Position numbers and translations under genes: made by a program
Shown: one piece after another, positions 6,472 to 6,866 of the stretch
How the letters are laid out: the number at the start of each line of letters is the position of its first letter
How positions within the stretch are numbered: the first letter of the stretch is position 1
The notes under the pieces: model-generated
Database searches by the model: none
What the model was told of the DNA's origin: nothing
What the model saw: only the letters and a program-made list of their open reading frames with translations
Origin: Peptococcaceae bacterium
Lineage (GTDB): Bacteria > Bacillota > Desulfotomaculia > Desulfotomaculales > Desulfocucumaceae
NCBI GenBank assembly: GCA_013336365.1
Contig: JAAXTT010000077.1
Coordinates: forward strand, 1 to 6,866
Length of the DNA: 6,866 nt
Direction of reading: 5' to 3'

Positions 6472-6866
6472 TTATTGACCGGTCTCTGCAGATTCACCAT
6501 AACCTCGATCTCCGGGGGGCAATTCAGTGATATTTACCGGCTCATAATCAAGGTAGGGTAGCTCTGAGTCTTTTTTCCAATAAGCAAGTGTTCGCTTCAA
6601 CCAATTAACATCATCTCGCTTGGGATAGTCTTCCCTGGCGTGACTGCCTCGACTCTCGGTTCTCATTAAGGCACCCTGGGAAATACATAAGGCTAAACGA
6701 ATCATGCCAGGCATTCTTAGGGCAAGGGTAAGCTCAGGACTTATTCCGGTACGGCTCTTTAATTGGATATCTTTTGACCTGACAAGGAGCTCTTTCAGGT
6801 TGATGACCGCCTGTTGCAAATCAGAACCATTTCTAAAAATACCTACCTTATCAGTCAGACTGTCTT
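6472..6866 (-). CDS. frdA: Fumarate reductase/succinate dehydrogenase flavoprotein subunit, C-terminal part only
   Basis: The last 130 residues of the catalytic FAD-bearing subunit; the gene runs off the right edge and the frame is open to base 6866. Visible are VGIFRNGSDLQQAV, a helical segment with LALRMPGMIRLALCISQGAL, then the conserved RTESRGSHAREDYPKRDD of the C-terminal domain, and WLKRTLAYW. The FAD- and dicarboxylate-binding regions lie outside the window. The C-terminus ends soon after LPPGDRGYGE; as I recall, Wolinella FrdA continues for several dozen more residues after the corresponding RGYG, so this version appears shorter. The TTG at 6817-6819 is an internal Leu codon, not a start. 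frdB follows after 17 bases, indicating one operon, and a cytochrome b anchor gene is expected further upstream of frdA, beyond the edge. Confidence 0.93.
   Translation of the reverse strand, partial: DSLTDKVGIFRNGSDLQQAVINLKELLVRSKDIQLKSRTGISPELTLALRMPGMIRLALCISQGALMRTESRGSHAREDYPKRDDVNWLKRTLAYWKKDSELPYLDYEPVNITELPPGDRGYGESAETGQ

Noticed and set aside
6105..6530. A 141-codon plus-strand open frame opposite frdB/frdA
   Set aside because: It spans the frdA-frdB junction antisense, with no ribosome site or family features; a shadow of frdB.

Overview
The window looks like ordinary chromosomal DNA from a low-GC, spore-former-type Firmicute of class Clostridia. This rests on strong AT-rich Shine-Dalgarno sites (AAGGAGG-like), frequent TTG/GTG starts, a Cys4 (C+) form of ribosomal protein L28, an LL-diaminopimelate aminotransferase, and the block recG-rsmD-coaD followed by a coiled-coil protein, which resembles the Gram-positive arrangement. 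The fumarate reductase genes at the right end suggest an anaerobe with menaquinone-linked fumarate/succinate metabolism. I cannot name the genus from the sequence alone.

Layout. (1) Positions 1-1155, + strand: the 3' part of dapL (lysine/peptidoglycan diaminopimelate synthesis), closed by a symmetrical A-tract/hairpin/T-tract terminator. (2) Positions 1222-1413, - strand: rpmB (L28), transcribed toward the same terminator, with its own promoter around 1445-1473. (3) Positions 1610-5326, + strand: recG, rsmD, coaD and a 153-residue coiled-coil protein. All four appear to start at non-ATG codons. A near-consensus extended -10 promoter lies between recG and rsmD, so rsmD-coaD-coiled coil can be transcribed separately from recG. 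An interrupted hairpin at 5339-5380 ends this group. (4) Positions 5415-6866, - strand: the 3' end of frdA, then frdB, then a 75-residue Cys4 zinc-ribbon-like protein of unknown function, converging on the same hairpin.

How the genes relate. RecG (fork/recombination repair), RsmD (16S rRNA methylation), CoaD (coenzyme A synthesis), L28 (ribosome) and DapL (lysine/cell wall) are housekeeping genes grouped by conserved position rather than by pathway. FrdA and FrdB are the flavoprotein and iron-sulfur subunits of one membrane-anchored complex. Their sequences resemble, as far as I can recall, the Wolinella-type enzyme, so a cytochrome b subunit gene is expected just beyond the right edge.

I see no mobile element, CRISPR array, tRNA or rRNA, and no convincing new multi-gene system. 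The items most worth checking are the small zinc-ribbon gene beside frdB, the coiled-coil gene after coaD, the promoter that redefines the rsmD start, and an Arg-to-Gly change in a conserved RecG helicase motif.
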